From Berberis thunbergii (Eukaryota > Streptophyta > Magnoliopsida > Ranunculales > Berberidaceae), in the NCBI GenBank assembly GCA_003290165.1, contig QNQO01000450.1:682001-746000 (forward strand): DNA of 64,000 bases. Reading direction: 5' to 3'. Positions 11,601 through 23,924 of the stretch are shown piece by piece. The notes beneath the pieces were generated by a model. The model was not told where the DNA came from and searched no databases. It saw only the letters and a list, made by a program, of their open reading frames with translations. The translations under genes were made by a program, and so were the position numbers. Within the stretch, counting starts at the first letter, position 1, and the number at the start of each line of letters is the position of its first letter.

Positions 11601-12070
11601 TATTTTATCATTTAAAATAGTTGTGTCCATAAATTATTTGACTTAATTATATTATTAATTTTTAACGAATTGATCACATGGACAATACAACATCCCCACC
11701 ACCTCCGTGCTGAACATACATTTCTGTATGCCTTTCTCATATAAAGAAAAACTTCTTCATTATTCATGTCTTAATGAGTCATCACTTACAGACATGCATC
11801 ACCAGATACTCCAAATTATGAATAACATAAAAGGCACTCTTGGGCTATCAATGTGCATAACTCATGTCACATTTTTATAGATAAATAATTAAGTATATTT
11901 TAGACATTTCAAAAACCACCCCCTTTTCACAAGACCCAACCTGAAGGTTATTTAGTTTCTCTATAAGAAATTGGTGCCCTACTCTACAAGATCCAACCCG
12001 AAGTTACTTAGTTTCTCTATAAGAGAAGGGAAAACATAACTATCACGCCCCGATTTTTGAGAAAATGAAA
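11601..12070. repeat. Copy B of the duplication, right part
   Basis: The sequence picks up exactly where 3254 leaves off ('tattttatcattt..gttgtgtcca') and runs parallel to copy A from about 2170 to 2640. It closes with 'tatcacgccccgatttttgag'. It contains no gene. It proves that the Tat-like element is younger than the tandem duplication. Confidence 0.72.
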
Positions 12071-13950
12071 ATCCTTGTATCGACATAGGATTATTTGTAG
12101 CATAACTATTTTCCTTGTATCGACTATTTTCCACGACATAGGATTAGCTACAGGGATGCCTCTAGGAAACGAATTTTTTCCTTATTAAAAGTTTTTTCCA
12201 ACAAAATTTTGATTTTTATCAACAAAAATTTTTTCTTGAAAAATTCCTTAATTGTTGTAGTGTTCTCCATTCCTCATACAATCTTCAATAGAGAGGAAGA
12301 GAAAAATAAAAAAGGAATAGGAGGAGGAGGGGAGGCCGCGGAGAGGTGGTGGTGATGGCAGCGGCATTGCTTGCATGATAAAGAAGAAGTGAAGAAAATA
12401 GGGGATGGTTGGTAGAAGAAAGGGGCAGTAACAATCGTTATGAATTTATTGTTATGTTGTTATTGGAATGAATTTTCATCAAGCACTTAGTGCTAAGTGA
12501 TCAAAATCCCGCTGGTGTTTAAAGTCTCTTACTTTTTATTAAGACTTATGAGTCTATTTAGAACCAAATAAAATACCCTCTAAACATATCCTAAAACACA
12601 CAAATGGTTCAATAACAAATTCAAATTGTAAACGGCTCAAATAACTAAAACAAAAATTTCATTTTCCTGCTTAGTCCAAAAACAATACTTAATTTCATTT
12701 TCCTGCTTAGTCCAAAAACAATACTGAATGGCAGAGATTTGGGGCGAGTGTGGGTTCCCCACTCACTGGAACCGCGAGAGCGAAGGAAATAAGAGGAGAA
12801 AAAGAAGGGAAAAAAAAGATGGGAGAAGGTGGTGGTGAAGGGGAGGAGGAGGAGAGTTGGCATGGTGGTGGTGGTTGTGGATGTGGCGAGGAGGTGGTGA
12901 TAAAGAGTAAAAGGAGGAGAGGTGGCGGTGACGCGGTGGTGGAAGAAGAAGAAGGATGAGTACGAGAAGTGGTGGTGGTGGTTAATGAGGGAAGAAAGGG
13001 AGAGAGAAGAAGAGGTTAGGGTTAGGGTTTTTTTTTTATATATATAATGATGGTGTGAGGTCAGGGTTAGGGTTTTTTTTATTCAACCCCACTTTCCATG
13101 TGCAAAATAAATTACAAATATTCTGCATCCATGCATACTCTTATGCATTCTATTCTTGCAAATACTCTTATATAAACCATCTTTAAATGGTTCTACAATT
13201 GGTTATACTGACTTATTTTCACAAGACTTAAAAAGACTGTCACCATTAAAACCTTTTACATCATATTCCAAAGAAAATGCACTATTCTTTTTTTTTAAGA
13301 AGAAATGCATTTGCACATTCATTTGCATTTTACAGCAGATTTCTGTGAACAATCAGAGTCTCCAAATTTTTTATTTTTATTGTTGGACACATTGTTTAAA
13401 AAATACACTCATGGTAATGATGTCACAAATGTAATTTATTTCTACTACAAATGCCCAAGCAAGCCCCTAGAGTAACAGTATGTTGTCATTTTTTTCCTTC
13501 TTTTTGAATTGTATTTTCATCCAAACTAAACACAATATGCATGTGTTTAACACGTAATGCCAGGATCCAAAGATTGGTTCACGCACAATGTATCAAGTGT
13601 CCTCCACACAACCATTAGCAGATCATATAAACTATCACAAGTTACATTTGTACAAAAAGATGTCCAATTCTACACTTCAATAACCAATTGCATAGTAACC
13701 TTACTTTGGTAACAATGTAATATACAATGTGCATCAAGGACAACTGACAAACCTCTATCTTAATACCTGGATCACAAAGATTCATATGTACAACTCTGTC
13801 TCCTTCATCAGAGACGGCTTCAGAATATTCAGCAGCTCAGATTACGCAGCATTCTAGATGCAAGAGAATTCCTTTAAGCTCAAAACATCATCGTTGCTGA
13901 TGAGGTATAATTCCTATTGTTTAACACAGTGAAACTTGTACGTTTTGAGT
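12071..13950. other. Intergenic DNA 3' of the TGA gene
   Basis: No gene is recognised. The stretch holds two purine-rich GGTGGT/GAGGAG tracts (about 12290-12400 and 12750-13010). It also has a direct duplication of about 38 bp (12655-12727, 'atttcattttcctgcttagtccaaaaacaatact'), and two 'agggttagggtttttttt' motifs (13016-13040 and 13060-13080). The part nearest 13954 should contain the 3' UTR of the TGA gene; a minus-strand AATAAA lies near 13435-13440, but the poly(A) site is not proven. Confidence 0.5.
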
Positions 13951-13954
13951 TTTA

Positions 13955-16900
13955 TCAGGTTGGTTCACGAGGACGGGCAGACCAGATTGAACTTAGGGTC
14001 CGAAGGCGCTGGAAGTAGTCCCCCAAGGCAAGCAAGCCTCTGGCTGCCTGTCGGGTAGTAAGGATTTTAGCCATCTGCTGCAAGGTCATATGGCGAAGGC
14101 TGTCTGCCTGTTCAGCATCAATAACCAATAAGAATCAGCCAAATTACAACCAAAGGGGGTTTAAGAAGATAATGGCTGAAAGAAGGGAGTTGCTAGTTCA
14201 AAGGGAAATTTCTGTATGCAAAAACCTGACTATTTGATCCTCTTATTACTGCTTGAATATGATGAGCCACCAATCAGTATTTTCAATAGTTAATCAGACA
14301 ATCTGACATAACACAACAACATTTCACCAACAGATTTACAAAAGAGTTCCTAAATAGTTTTCAACAACCAAAGATGGCCTAGTTCATTAGAAAGTACCCT
14401 TTCGGAGTTCAACAGTAAAAATATTACTCATGCTTGTACCAAAACTGTCCCCCACCCTTGTCATATTATTTAGCCATAACTCTTGTGAATTGAACTACAG
14501 ACCAAGTACAAGTTCAATAAAATGACAGTTTGAATGCTTTACATTCAAGTGTTAACATTTTTGAAGTCTTGAGAAAAAGCGAATTGATCACGAAGCCGTA
14601 AGTTAAGTAAATCTAAGTCAATTATTTTGATAAAGTGGGCTTTGTCTGCAAGTATTGAGCTAAATTTTTCTTTTGTAAATAGCATAACATTCTTAGTATC
14701 TTGCATTTTCTCAGATGATTATGGTCTATGAAGAAAAACTAAACAGAGAAAATAAATAAATAATCAGGTGTTAGGAAGTACTATTTCTAGCTCATACTAC
14801 TCTAAAACCTTCAAGTTGAAAGTCTTGCAAGGTCCTGACATTTTTTCAATTCAACATTATCTTTCTGCAATATTAATAGATAAACTTATCATGAGATTGC
14901 AGAATTCGTATGCCTAATCATAACAACTGTTCCCTATTATTGAGAATATCAGATTAATTTGTTAGCAAGTACTTCTTTAAAAGATTTAAGAAAATGCTCC
15001 AGAATATATTTTATGGTGCTATATCAATTAGTTGTTATCACAATAAGCAACGTGCCCTTAGAATATGTACATACCTGGTTCACAAATCTTAAAAGATCAT
15101 TCAACTTCTCCATTGCAGTCCCCATCTGCAACATGTAGCCTCCTGCAACTAAAGGATCGACAGCTAGAGTATCTGTTAGAAGTTCTTGAAGTTTACCCAT
15201 TCCCTGAGAAAGAGCATCTTCAGCTTGCTGAGATGAATGTTGCAAATTGCATACAGCCATAAGTTGTTGCTCCGTCAGTGGGTCAAGCTGTGGCGTGAGA
15301 ACCTGTTGTCAGAATAAGCAATCAATGATTTTATGTTATCAGGCACAATGGACTGAAGGCCCACTTCATTCCAGAAGGGGGATTTACAGCCAAAGAAAAT
15401 AATATTTAACCGTGTCTATGTAATACCAAACTGGAGTGTAGATGTATTTTAACTAAGTAAGAACCTGTACGTGTATGACATTCACATCCCCAGACATCAA
15501 AGGACGAATCATCAACTATTAAGGAAACACCACTGTAACTCTAATATATATATCTTGATCTTGCTCACACAAACATTGTCCATGATTATAGAAGTAGTAT
15601 TTGGTCTCTTATTCCATGTGTCATTTGTAAAGCAATTCAGAAGGGCAAAAACATCAATAACCAATTAAGCAATGTGGGGCAAGTGAGTTTGGAGGTCCAA
15701 AATAAAAGAGGAAAATGAGGTGCAGAAGGATGAGAATTTCAAGGTTTGCATTGAGCTAATCGTCTCACCTTCAAAAGTTCTGATGGGCGAAATCCTCCAA
15801 TCCAGAGAAAAAGACGTTCAGCTTGTGTTTTCCACATGCCAGACATCAAGTAGAACACGTCAGCCTTAGCAGCATCTGCTTTCATCCGGCAAAGTTCATA
15901 GTAGTGACTCATGCCATTCTCAACAAGTATGTGTAACTCTACATCAGATACATGAGCTTGCAAAGCAGTTCTTAGTTCACGAATCTGTCTGTTTTGTTCT
16001 TCAACCCAGTGACCATACTCCATCTCAAATTTAGTAACCCCTACAAGATGCCCAATACCAATTAATAATAGGAAAACAAGATGATAAATGTATGTCAAAG
16101 CCAAACATGAGCAATGCGGGAAATAAAGATATGAAGTATAAGGCTCATCTGATTCTGATTGAACGAATAAGAGAAGTGGAGTTTATAAAAAGTATCTAGG
16201 GAGGTTTTTGTTTGGAACTTCCACTGTGAAATCTTTTCATCAACCTAACCTTCTTCTGTGTGTAACCTGTTCTTGTGTTGCATAATTGCATGTAGAAAAG
16301 TGTCAGCAGTACTCAAATAGTCAAAGGTCATATGGTGGAAGACAAATGACATTGCCATCACTGACTAAGAGAGGATTGTAATTGTAAAGGCGGGTGTGAG
16401 AAAGAAGGATTTTGAAGAACGGTCAGAGAAGGAGAAAGGGAGGAGGAGATGGTCTACGTCCTCATGTTTCCCTCTAACCATTTCTCCATACAATGAACGA
16501 CACCCCCTCAAGTTTGTCTCCGTCATGCACAGTCCATCCCCTAAAAAACAAAAACGAGAGAGATCAATGGGGAATCGAGGAGTCACTTGTAGCCTGGCCA
16601 TGTAATTCACACCGTCATTCTCAGCTCTTGCAAGATTGTTCAGAACTGATTTCAAAGACCGGGACCCGAAAGTTGCGTATGCAACCTACTGCAATTGGAG
16701 AACTGTTAGGAAACTTCAATCCATGGTTGTCAATGAAGCATGATACTTTTTATTTTATTTTCAATAGGTATTGACATATTAGGGACAAAAAATGTTTTTT
16801 ACTAACTCAACAAGACCCCTTCTTTTCATTGTAAATTAAGGACCCTACATACAAATGACTAAATGAAATTTTGGGAGAATTAAAGACTAACAACAAAAAC

Positions 16901-19900
16901 AATCTGTCAAAGTATCAGTTTGTTCGACATGCGTGCCTCAATCCATGCTAAGTGGGATAAAAGAATTCCTTTATTAAAATCTAGAAGCGAGTGATGCGAG
17001 GGCCCACCTTGGGCTAGCCAGCGCCCATTGTCCAAGACCACTGGTCCTTAAACACTCTCAAAGGTCGTTTATCAAGATATTTAATGCAGGCCTAAACATG
17101 TGTCTCGATGAACAATTTCGAAATGGCCTGAAACTTTGGCGTGTTATTTCTAGTGTTAGTCCATAATTTTTTTAAAATTTTCAGCTCAAATCAATTTAAA
17201 AACATTTTTTTTAAATTTAATACGGTCATTAATTTATAATGAAAACTAAGGGGATCCTCTTGAGTTAGTAAAAACCATTTTTTGTCCCTAAACTCCCACT
17301 GTCCCAAGACAAGGAATAGGCCATCCGTTGATTCCCATATCTTGAGTCACTATCTTCACTCTGATTTCACTTAATTCTTTACACTATTATCCATACAACT
17401 GCTGGACTTTTTTTTATTTCCACCATTTTCTTCTTCAAACATCTATCTCTCAAGAGCATCTCGTGCTATAAAATATTGGTGCTTTAAAATATTGCCTACG
17501 TGATTAATAAAGGATCACTCTAGGGTTTTTTCCAAGAACCCTAATTTCACATTTCCTAGAAAAAAATAAGTGATAGTAATATTAAATACCTCCATCACAC
17601 CATTACGACCCATTATTTATAATGTGCCAGCTTAGGCCAACACTAATTACTTTCTAATTATAATTCCAAAAATCAATTACAATTACAAAACAATCCTTAA
17701 ATTAAATTAGCGCATCAATTGCGAATCTCTAATTGGTATGCGTAGATCAAAAGACATGCCCTCGACAGACTATCTACCCCCTCAATGCCCAAGTTAGAGG
17801 AAGGGATTCTTCTGGGATATGTAGAACAGAATCAGGTGGAGTGGATGTTGATAAAAACTTCATATATGCATGTAACCTAGCTTTGGACTTTGTGTTAGCA
17901 TGTGATTAACATCAGCTCACAGCTAGTGATTGAAATCCTAATATTTAGTATTGGATTGCACAAGATTCATTCAATGATATAGTCGTAAAACAACTAAAAT
18001 TGAAGTGAGAAACTGTCCAGCCTCTCATGTGATGTTTGTATGAATTAATTATTAGCCAGCGATAGTGTAGCATGCAACATGGTAGTAAGGTCTCCGCAAT
18101 AAACATTTGATGAAAATGAAGAAATGAATATGGATACAACGAAGGACAAACCAGGGTTGACAGCGCCAGAAGCCCCAAGATTACTACCATCCAGTGCATT
18201 ACCTACATACAAGCCCTGCAATAACCCATTTACTGGCACATTAGATAAGTAAAAAGGCGAATATCCAATTCTCAAGAAACTAATTGCTACAGGAAAAACT
18301 TCCTGGCACCTGTTGTCTGGCTTGCTCAAGCTCTTGCTCAATTTGAGTGAGCTTCAAACGACTTGACTCCAATTGTTGAACATAGGCCTGTCAAGTAACA
18401 ACGATCATATCATTTTGCAATTGAAACAATCAAATACTTTTCTTGAGTATGTATCATATATATATATATATGCATAACTTCCTTGCTTCATTTCTATTCC
18501 TACCTTTTTCCTTAAACGGCTTTTGCGAGCGGCTTCACGATTTTGAGCAAGTCGCCTCAATACCTGTAAATAATTTTCTGCATTAGTTGCAATTTGATAT
18601 TGATGGAAATCAACTTAATGATTATCTAGTCATGCCTCGTTCTGGCTAAGTTGGGGGAAGATAATGTAATTACCACATCAATTTTTAACGTATCAACACA
18701 TTAACATGTTGATACAGGAACTTGGAAAAATGGAGATGGCTGAACTTATGATGAAGACCGAGTAAGTTCATATGTAAGTTGCCCTTCTACAACACACAAT
18801 GTTCTCAAAGACAATACTGCTAAGAGAGTTATGAAATTGGTAAATTTTGAATTGTGTGGAAATTATTTCATTACCTTTAGGGTTCCCAATTGTGAAACCA
18901 TGACAATTGGGAAACATTGAAGTTTCTCAGAATAAGAAAGAACATACAAAAGAGGCTCAAATAGCAAATGCCACACGACATAAACAAAAGGCATACACAC
19001 CACATAACATAAAACAAAAACAAAGAAGTTACCACATGACAAAAGAGAAACAAATCAGAACTCAAGCAATTTCTTCCAATTTACGAAATATTATCCTCGT
19101 CTTTCAGAAAACTTGACACCATCTAGACAATAGACCCTTAGTCCCCAAGACATATCCTCAAAGAAAACCCGAAATACATCCCTATCCCCCTATTCTAAAT
19201 TTCTCTTCAACCAAATCTAATTGTGTGCCTCATTCATCTTCTATCCAGAGATCTATTCAGGTGACTAGACTCTTCAAAACCGATTGTCACCAATTCCAAT
19301 TTTGTCTCTCTTGTGCTCTTCTCAGAAATCTTCAGCCTACAATTCTGTATGAACATTGGCAACCATCTTGAACAGTTTTCCATTAGTTTATCAGCCACAC
19401 AACTACCACTACACCAAATTAGCATATTTGTAACAACTCCCAAAACAGCAAAAATTTTGAACTTAACAATCTACCAAACAATTTCAAGTCAAAACTAAAT
19501 TTAGTCAAAAAAATGAAAAACAGTTACACAAAAAAAGTGATTCAATAAATTTGATCACCATGAATAGTATCACTTGTAAGACTATACTATTCATGATGAT
19601 TGTATCACTTTGTTTGTGAAAATGTGTAAAATCGCTTTGTGAATTGTTATAGCTTAAAAGTGTTATTGTTGTGGGAGGAATTGTTATGAGGAGTAATTCA
19701 ACCTGAAATAGCAGGCTTGCGTTAAAGGAGAATGTAGAGGGATATTTTGGGTGATTTCTTGGTTGCCAACAAAGTTTCCATAACTTCAATTCGTTTTGGC
19801 CTGCCACTGAATTGTAGTGCAATGCAGAGAGTGCATTTGCAAACAAATGCATATGCATTTCATATTTTTATGCAAGCCGCCTACATTTTTACGCCTAGAA

Positions 19901-20650
19901 CAATAGCTCTCAAAACATGAGTTTTTACACATCAATATAAAAGCCAATAAGCAGCTGACTCTACTTCTTACCTTGTTTACAATAAAAGTGTCTTAGGTAA
20001 GAAAGTTTTTTGACCAAACAGGAAACTGATAGAGAGAAAATTTCTTGTAAAAGGTTAATCCTCAATAAAAACTGAAATTGAAACTAAATAATATAAAATA
20101 AAAGATATGAGATGTTCCACGAGTATCCGGGGTAATGTACACATAAAAAACAAGGTAAATGTATAACTAATAGTAGCATGAGGGAGCCGACTTTTGCCCT
20201 TTCCTTATTGAGATGCATCATCAATCCCAAAACAGTATGCCTACTTAAACGTTGTGAAGCGAAATTTCAGCTCAAACAATGTCAAAGAGCATCACAGTTA
20301 AGTGTACTAAACATTACCTTCTCAATGGGCTTTTTTCCTTCTTGATCATACTGTTTGAAGATCCTAAGATCCCTTGAGAAGAATCTTCTGACTGAAGAAG
20401 GGAAATTGAAAAAATCAAATACAGAATTGGAATCCCATTAGAGATATATGTTCTAACATTAACATTTAGTAAACACAAATAGATGAAGTTCCACCTTGTT
20501 GTCAAGGTTTGAGTCCATCTCCACAAGTGAGGATACGCCAGTATTTGGCCTGTTATCAATCTTGAAGGAATCTGACCACATGCTAACCTGGTGAGCTGGT
20601 TCATACACCCCCATCCTCATGGTAGCAAACTGAGTTGATGCAGAGTTCAT
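13955..20650 (-). CDS. TGA1/TGA4-type bZIP transcription factor (8 coding exons)
   Basis: Exons on the minus strand are 20650-20495, 20391-20318, 18563-18504, 18387-18310, 18215-18152, 16040-15769, 15302-15075 and 14107-13955, all with GT/AG borders, predicting about 361 residues (Arabidopsis TGA1 has 368). The start MNSASTQF matches clade-I TGA N-termini. Exon 3 holds the basic region RRLAQNREAARKSRLRKK (N-x7-R), exon 4 the leucine zipper, exons 6-8 the DOG1-type C-terminal domain (FEMEYGHWVEEQNRQ; MKADAAKADVFYLMSGMW; LTTRQAARGLLALGDYF), ending REPT-stop. The family binds TGACG/as-1 elements in the nucleus and works with NPR1-type coactivators in defence; that role is from family knowledge. 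Oddities: exon 2 is 74 nt, one short of keeping frame, and the second redox cysteine of TGA1 is serine. An acceptor lies just before the ATG, so the 5' UTR is spliced. Confidence 0.93.
16782..17288. mobile_element. 507-bp non-autonomous TIR element in a TGA intron
   Basis: The ends are inverted copies: GGGACAAAAAATG...ACTAACTCAA on the left and the reverse complement of this on the right (17250-17288). Similarity extends about 70 bp inward (tttcattgtaaattaa / ttaatttataatgaaaa). TA dinucleotides flank both ends (16780-16781 and 17289-17290). No ORF is present. This fits a MITE with a TA target duplication (mariner-like), though the superfamily is inferred. It sits in the 2.1-kb intron between the exons at 18152-18215 and 15769-16040 of the TGA gene. 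Confidence 0.72.
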
Positions 20651-20651
20651 C

Positions 20652-23400
20652 CTGTTAAGACTGGAAATAGAAGATGAAATAAACTATTTATCTGAGGCAA
20701 CTGAAAACTTTTATAAAATGAATAATCAAAAGCAGAATAAAATTTTCGTTAGCCATGTTATCTCTGGGATCTTCTAATATATCATGTTACTTACATACCC
20801 TGGAAGTGCAACTAAAAACATACAAATGAAAATGCCTCTTTGATATGCTGAAGCTATATTAATGTGAAAACAAATCTGGTAGTCTGTTGAGATACTTAGC
20901 ATTAGTAGCACCTAACGATCAGCAGAAGAAAAAGAAAAAAAAAACATATACAGTAACACCTAGGGATGAACTAAAATACTTTAATGCGGGACTGTGGATT
21001 TGGAAACTGGGAGTTAAAGGTTTTATTTTTACAGGAATAAACTTGGGGAATCACAAGCAAAAGAAAGCTAAAAAAAGCATAAACATGTAAACTGTATAAC
21101 TAAAAAGTATATTATCATCTGTCCAATAATAAATGCCAACAAGCCATATTAGCACAACCACACATTTACTGAGCAATTTAATAAAACAGAGCAATTTATA
21201 ACCATTTCCCTGGCGAAGTCAAAGTAATCAATATCTATATCCATAGCCATTGCCTTTTCTTCTCCATTTGTCACTTCCTGTTCTCTCTACCTCCTCATTT
21301 TTCCTCGCTTAAGTGTCTAGAATGGCATCGTTTTTCCCTACTCTGTTTAAATTAAATCCCCATTTTTTGTGAAGATGATGCAGTTCTCCTCTGTGCAGAA
21401 GATATTTGCTATACAGAGAATCTTCTGCTAACTCAGAGCTTCCCCTGCTCTAGCTCTCCACATCTTCCGCACAATTCTCGTCTGCCCCCTGCTAAAAATC
21501 TCGAACTACCTCTACCTTCTGCATACTGAGTCACTCCTCCCACAGACAAACACTTGTCGTCTGCTTCCTCCCTCAATACCGCTTCTTGGGCTTGGATTTA
21601 AGATCTGGAATTGACTCAGAGCATCACCATGAACTTGAATTCTAAAGAACCCAATTAAAAGGGTTCATCAAATGCTTTAGCCATTGTGCCCAATCTCCCT
21701 TTTCCATTTGTATAATAAGTATGAAGGTTGTGATTATAGCATGTAAGCAAATGCTAAGCAACTGTGCCTTCAGTCTGGCTGGGACAATCTTCTATTCTCC
21801 TTCCTATATGCTTCTGTCCTTCACTTCTTCTGAGGACACATTGTACCTGAGAAAAGACATTCTCAGACATTAACCATTACCATTTGTCTTATCAACATTT
21901 CCATAACAAAATCTCCATACTACCATTTCTGGAATAAAATAATTTTTCCGTTGTTGTAGTGATACTTAAAGGATCCACTGACAACTTAAGATCTCTGTGA
22001 CCAATAAACATATTATCCATCAAACCCTTGCCTTATTCTGTAACAGAATCTTGATGACTCAAAAGCCTTTTCAAGAACACCTTGCCTTTTATAGCTTCTC
22101 TTTATGTACGTCGATGCCATTACAGAAGCTCCAGTGGCAACAGATTGATTTAGCTCAGAGAAGTGGAACTTCATCTACAGTGAAATGTCATTTTTTGTCC
22201 TCCAATCAGAACCCAAGATGATGGGTTGAGAGAAATGGTTTCCCACGTAATACAACTGACATCCATGTTAATAATCCGGTTTGATTAATGGAAGCGATAT
22301 GTTCAGATTTCCGCACTCATGGATCTTGTTTGAGACCGCACAATAAGATTTGATTTTTTTGCACGAGTTGTTCATGTAGCCTTCACTTGCTCATCCAATT
22401 CTAACCACCATAAATGCTAGAACAGCTGAAACACTGGTTCAGGTCTACACACAATTTGACCAAAATAAGATGCAAAAATGGTATTAAATTGCTAGCAATG
22501 CAACCAGTGATCAAGGTTTTAAGCACAGAAACTATTATCTTACTTCCATATATCCAAACCTCGTTAATACTGGTCGCAAGAAATTGTACTTCTAGTCGCA
22601 AGTTCAATTACATCTGCACTTCTGCATGCATTGGGTGTTTGCAGATCTATCAAGGAAACAGAAAAGTCCTTGATAAAACATTCAAACGAATTCTTAACTA
22701 GTTAGGTTCTAATCTATAGTCACAGCTCAATTATATTGTGGACTACCTTTAGCGGAGGAAGGACAGATAAGGATCGGGAAGTAGAACCAGGGCTGTAGTC
22801 CTTCACCTTAGCACGGTAAATTACCAACTAACCCCACATGTTAACTCTCAAGTATAAAGATCATAGCCTTTCTCCTTGAGAAAAATCCTAGTAATAGCAA
22901 AGGCTGACACATACAAGTAATAGACCACTCTTCGTACATACAAAGAGTACAAATCAATTACTGCCTTAAAAGGATTATACACTTCCTCCCATTAAACCAT
23001 GTTTAGCTTTGATACATCGACATAGAAGCTAATTCAGGATAACAAACAAAAGAGAGTACGTTGTAAAGATTCAGCACACAAAAACCAATCACTTGCCAAT
23101 CATAATCACACCAAGTAACGCAAAATTTTCAATACAAGAACAAAACTTGGTGATCAAAACAAAAAGCCCTGAAGAAAGCTGACCTATATAAATCAGCCAA
23201 CCAAAAGGAAAAAGTTCGTACTCGTCCTTAGTCAACTGTGGATTCGATCATCATCTCCAACTTGTCTGAACGCTAATCCAACATTTGTCCAGTCACCAAA
23301 CCGCAGTTTTCTTAAAACCCTAACATCCATTCGACCTCAAAAGAATCAGAGAGAGAGTGGAGAAGAGAAGAAGAAGAAGAAGATGATGAACAACGGAAAG
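20652..23400 (-). other. Spliced 5' leader region of the TGA gene
   Basis: On the minus strand 'cttaacag' ends at 20652, one base before G-ATG, giving a good acceptor, so an intron precedes the start codon. Further upstream about 23345-23400 reads as a CT-rich leader (revcomp of 'gagagagagtggagaagagaag'), typical of plant 5' UTRs. The donor of this leader intron was not identified with confidence. No other coding segment was recognised between 20.65 and 23.3 kb. Confidence 0.55.
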
Positions 23401-23423
23401 GAACCTCTTTGGTTCTTGTTGGG

Positions 23424-23460
23424 TTTTATAGTCGACCAATATAACGAAAGAATGACGTCA
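23424..23460 (-). promoter_or_regulatory. Core promoter of the TGA gene with TGACGTCA palindrome
   Basis: On the minus strand TATAAAACCC (23430-23421) lies about 25-30 bp upstream of the CT-rich leader, the right spacing for a TATA box. Twenty-two bp further upstream is a perfect TGACGTCA (23453-23460), a double TGACG core and the classical binding site of TGA factors. A CCAAT on the plus strand (23436-23440) lies between them. Function is inferred from position. Confidence 0.62.
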
Positions 23461-23924
23461 GCTTTCCACTAGCTAGGGGGGGGCTTTGAAAATGCGCACC
23501 AGGTAACTCTCACTTTGTTGTCTCGTTTAACCTGCGTCCCCCCTGCTCAATCTAGTGTCTGATAGTTTCTTCTTCTTCTCAGACTCGACCTTCAATGTTT
23601 AAAGGAGGAAAATTTTGATACGGTAAGTAAGTGTCATGGATGCGTCGATGATTGAACTAATCTAATCTTCTCCTAATCCAACAAGTATCAAATGAAATAT
23701 AATAGAAAATATAATCTAGAATTGTGTTATTTGTCAGATTGATTGCTGTGTCCTGTGTGTGTGTCAGATTCCGGTAAAAAGTCTAATCCAAATGTGTCTC
23801 GTCCTCCTCGAGTGAAAACGTACGGCTCTGATTTGAGCAGCCCCCATATGTTTTCTTAAAGTGGCGGGGGATCCCATGTTAAGTAGTATCACGATGCAGA
23901 TACATTAAATACATCGAAACTAGT

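Noticed and set aside
12252..12262. GTTGTAGTG (CACTACAAC on the minus strand) as a CACTA terminus.
   Set aside because: No matching opposite end or subterminal repeat could be found around it.
12645..12959. Opposed short frames in the GGTGGT/GAGGAG tract.
   Set aside because: Purine-rich low complexity gives open frames by composition; the minus frame also runs through the 38-bp duplication.
13016..13080. Telomere-like 'gttagggttagggtttt' tracts.
   Set aside because: Only one or two units each in a low-complexity context; too short for an interstitial telomere and common in plant leaders.
19407..21961. CACTA-like words: CACTACACCAAATT at 19407 (+) and CACTACAACAACGG ending at 21961 (-) could be read as ends of a 2.5-kb CACTA element.
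   Set aside because: The two ends do not match beyond the first bases, there are no subterminal repeats, and the interval contains the first two coding exons of the TGA gene.
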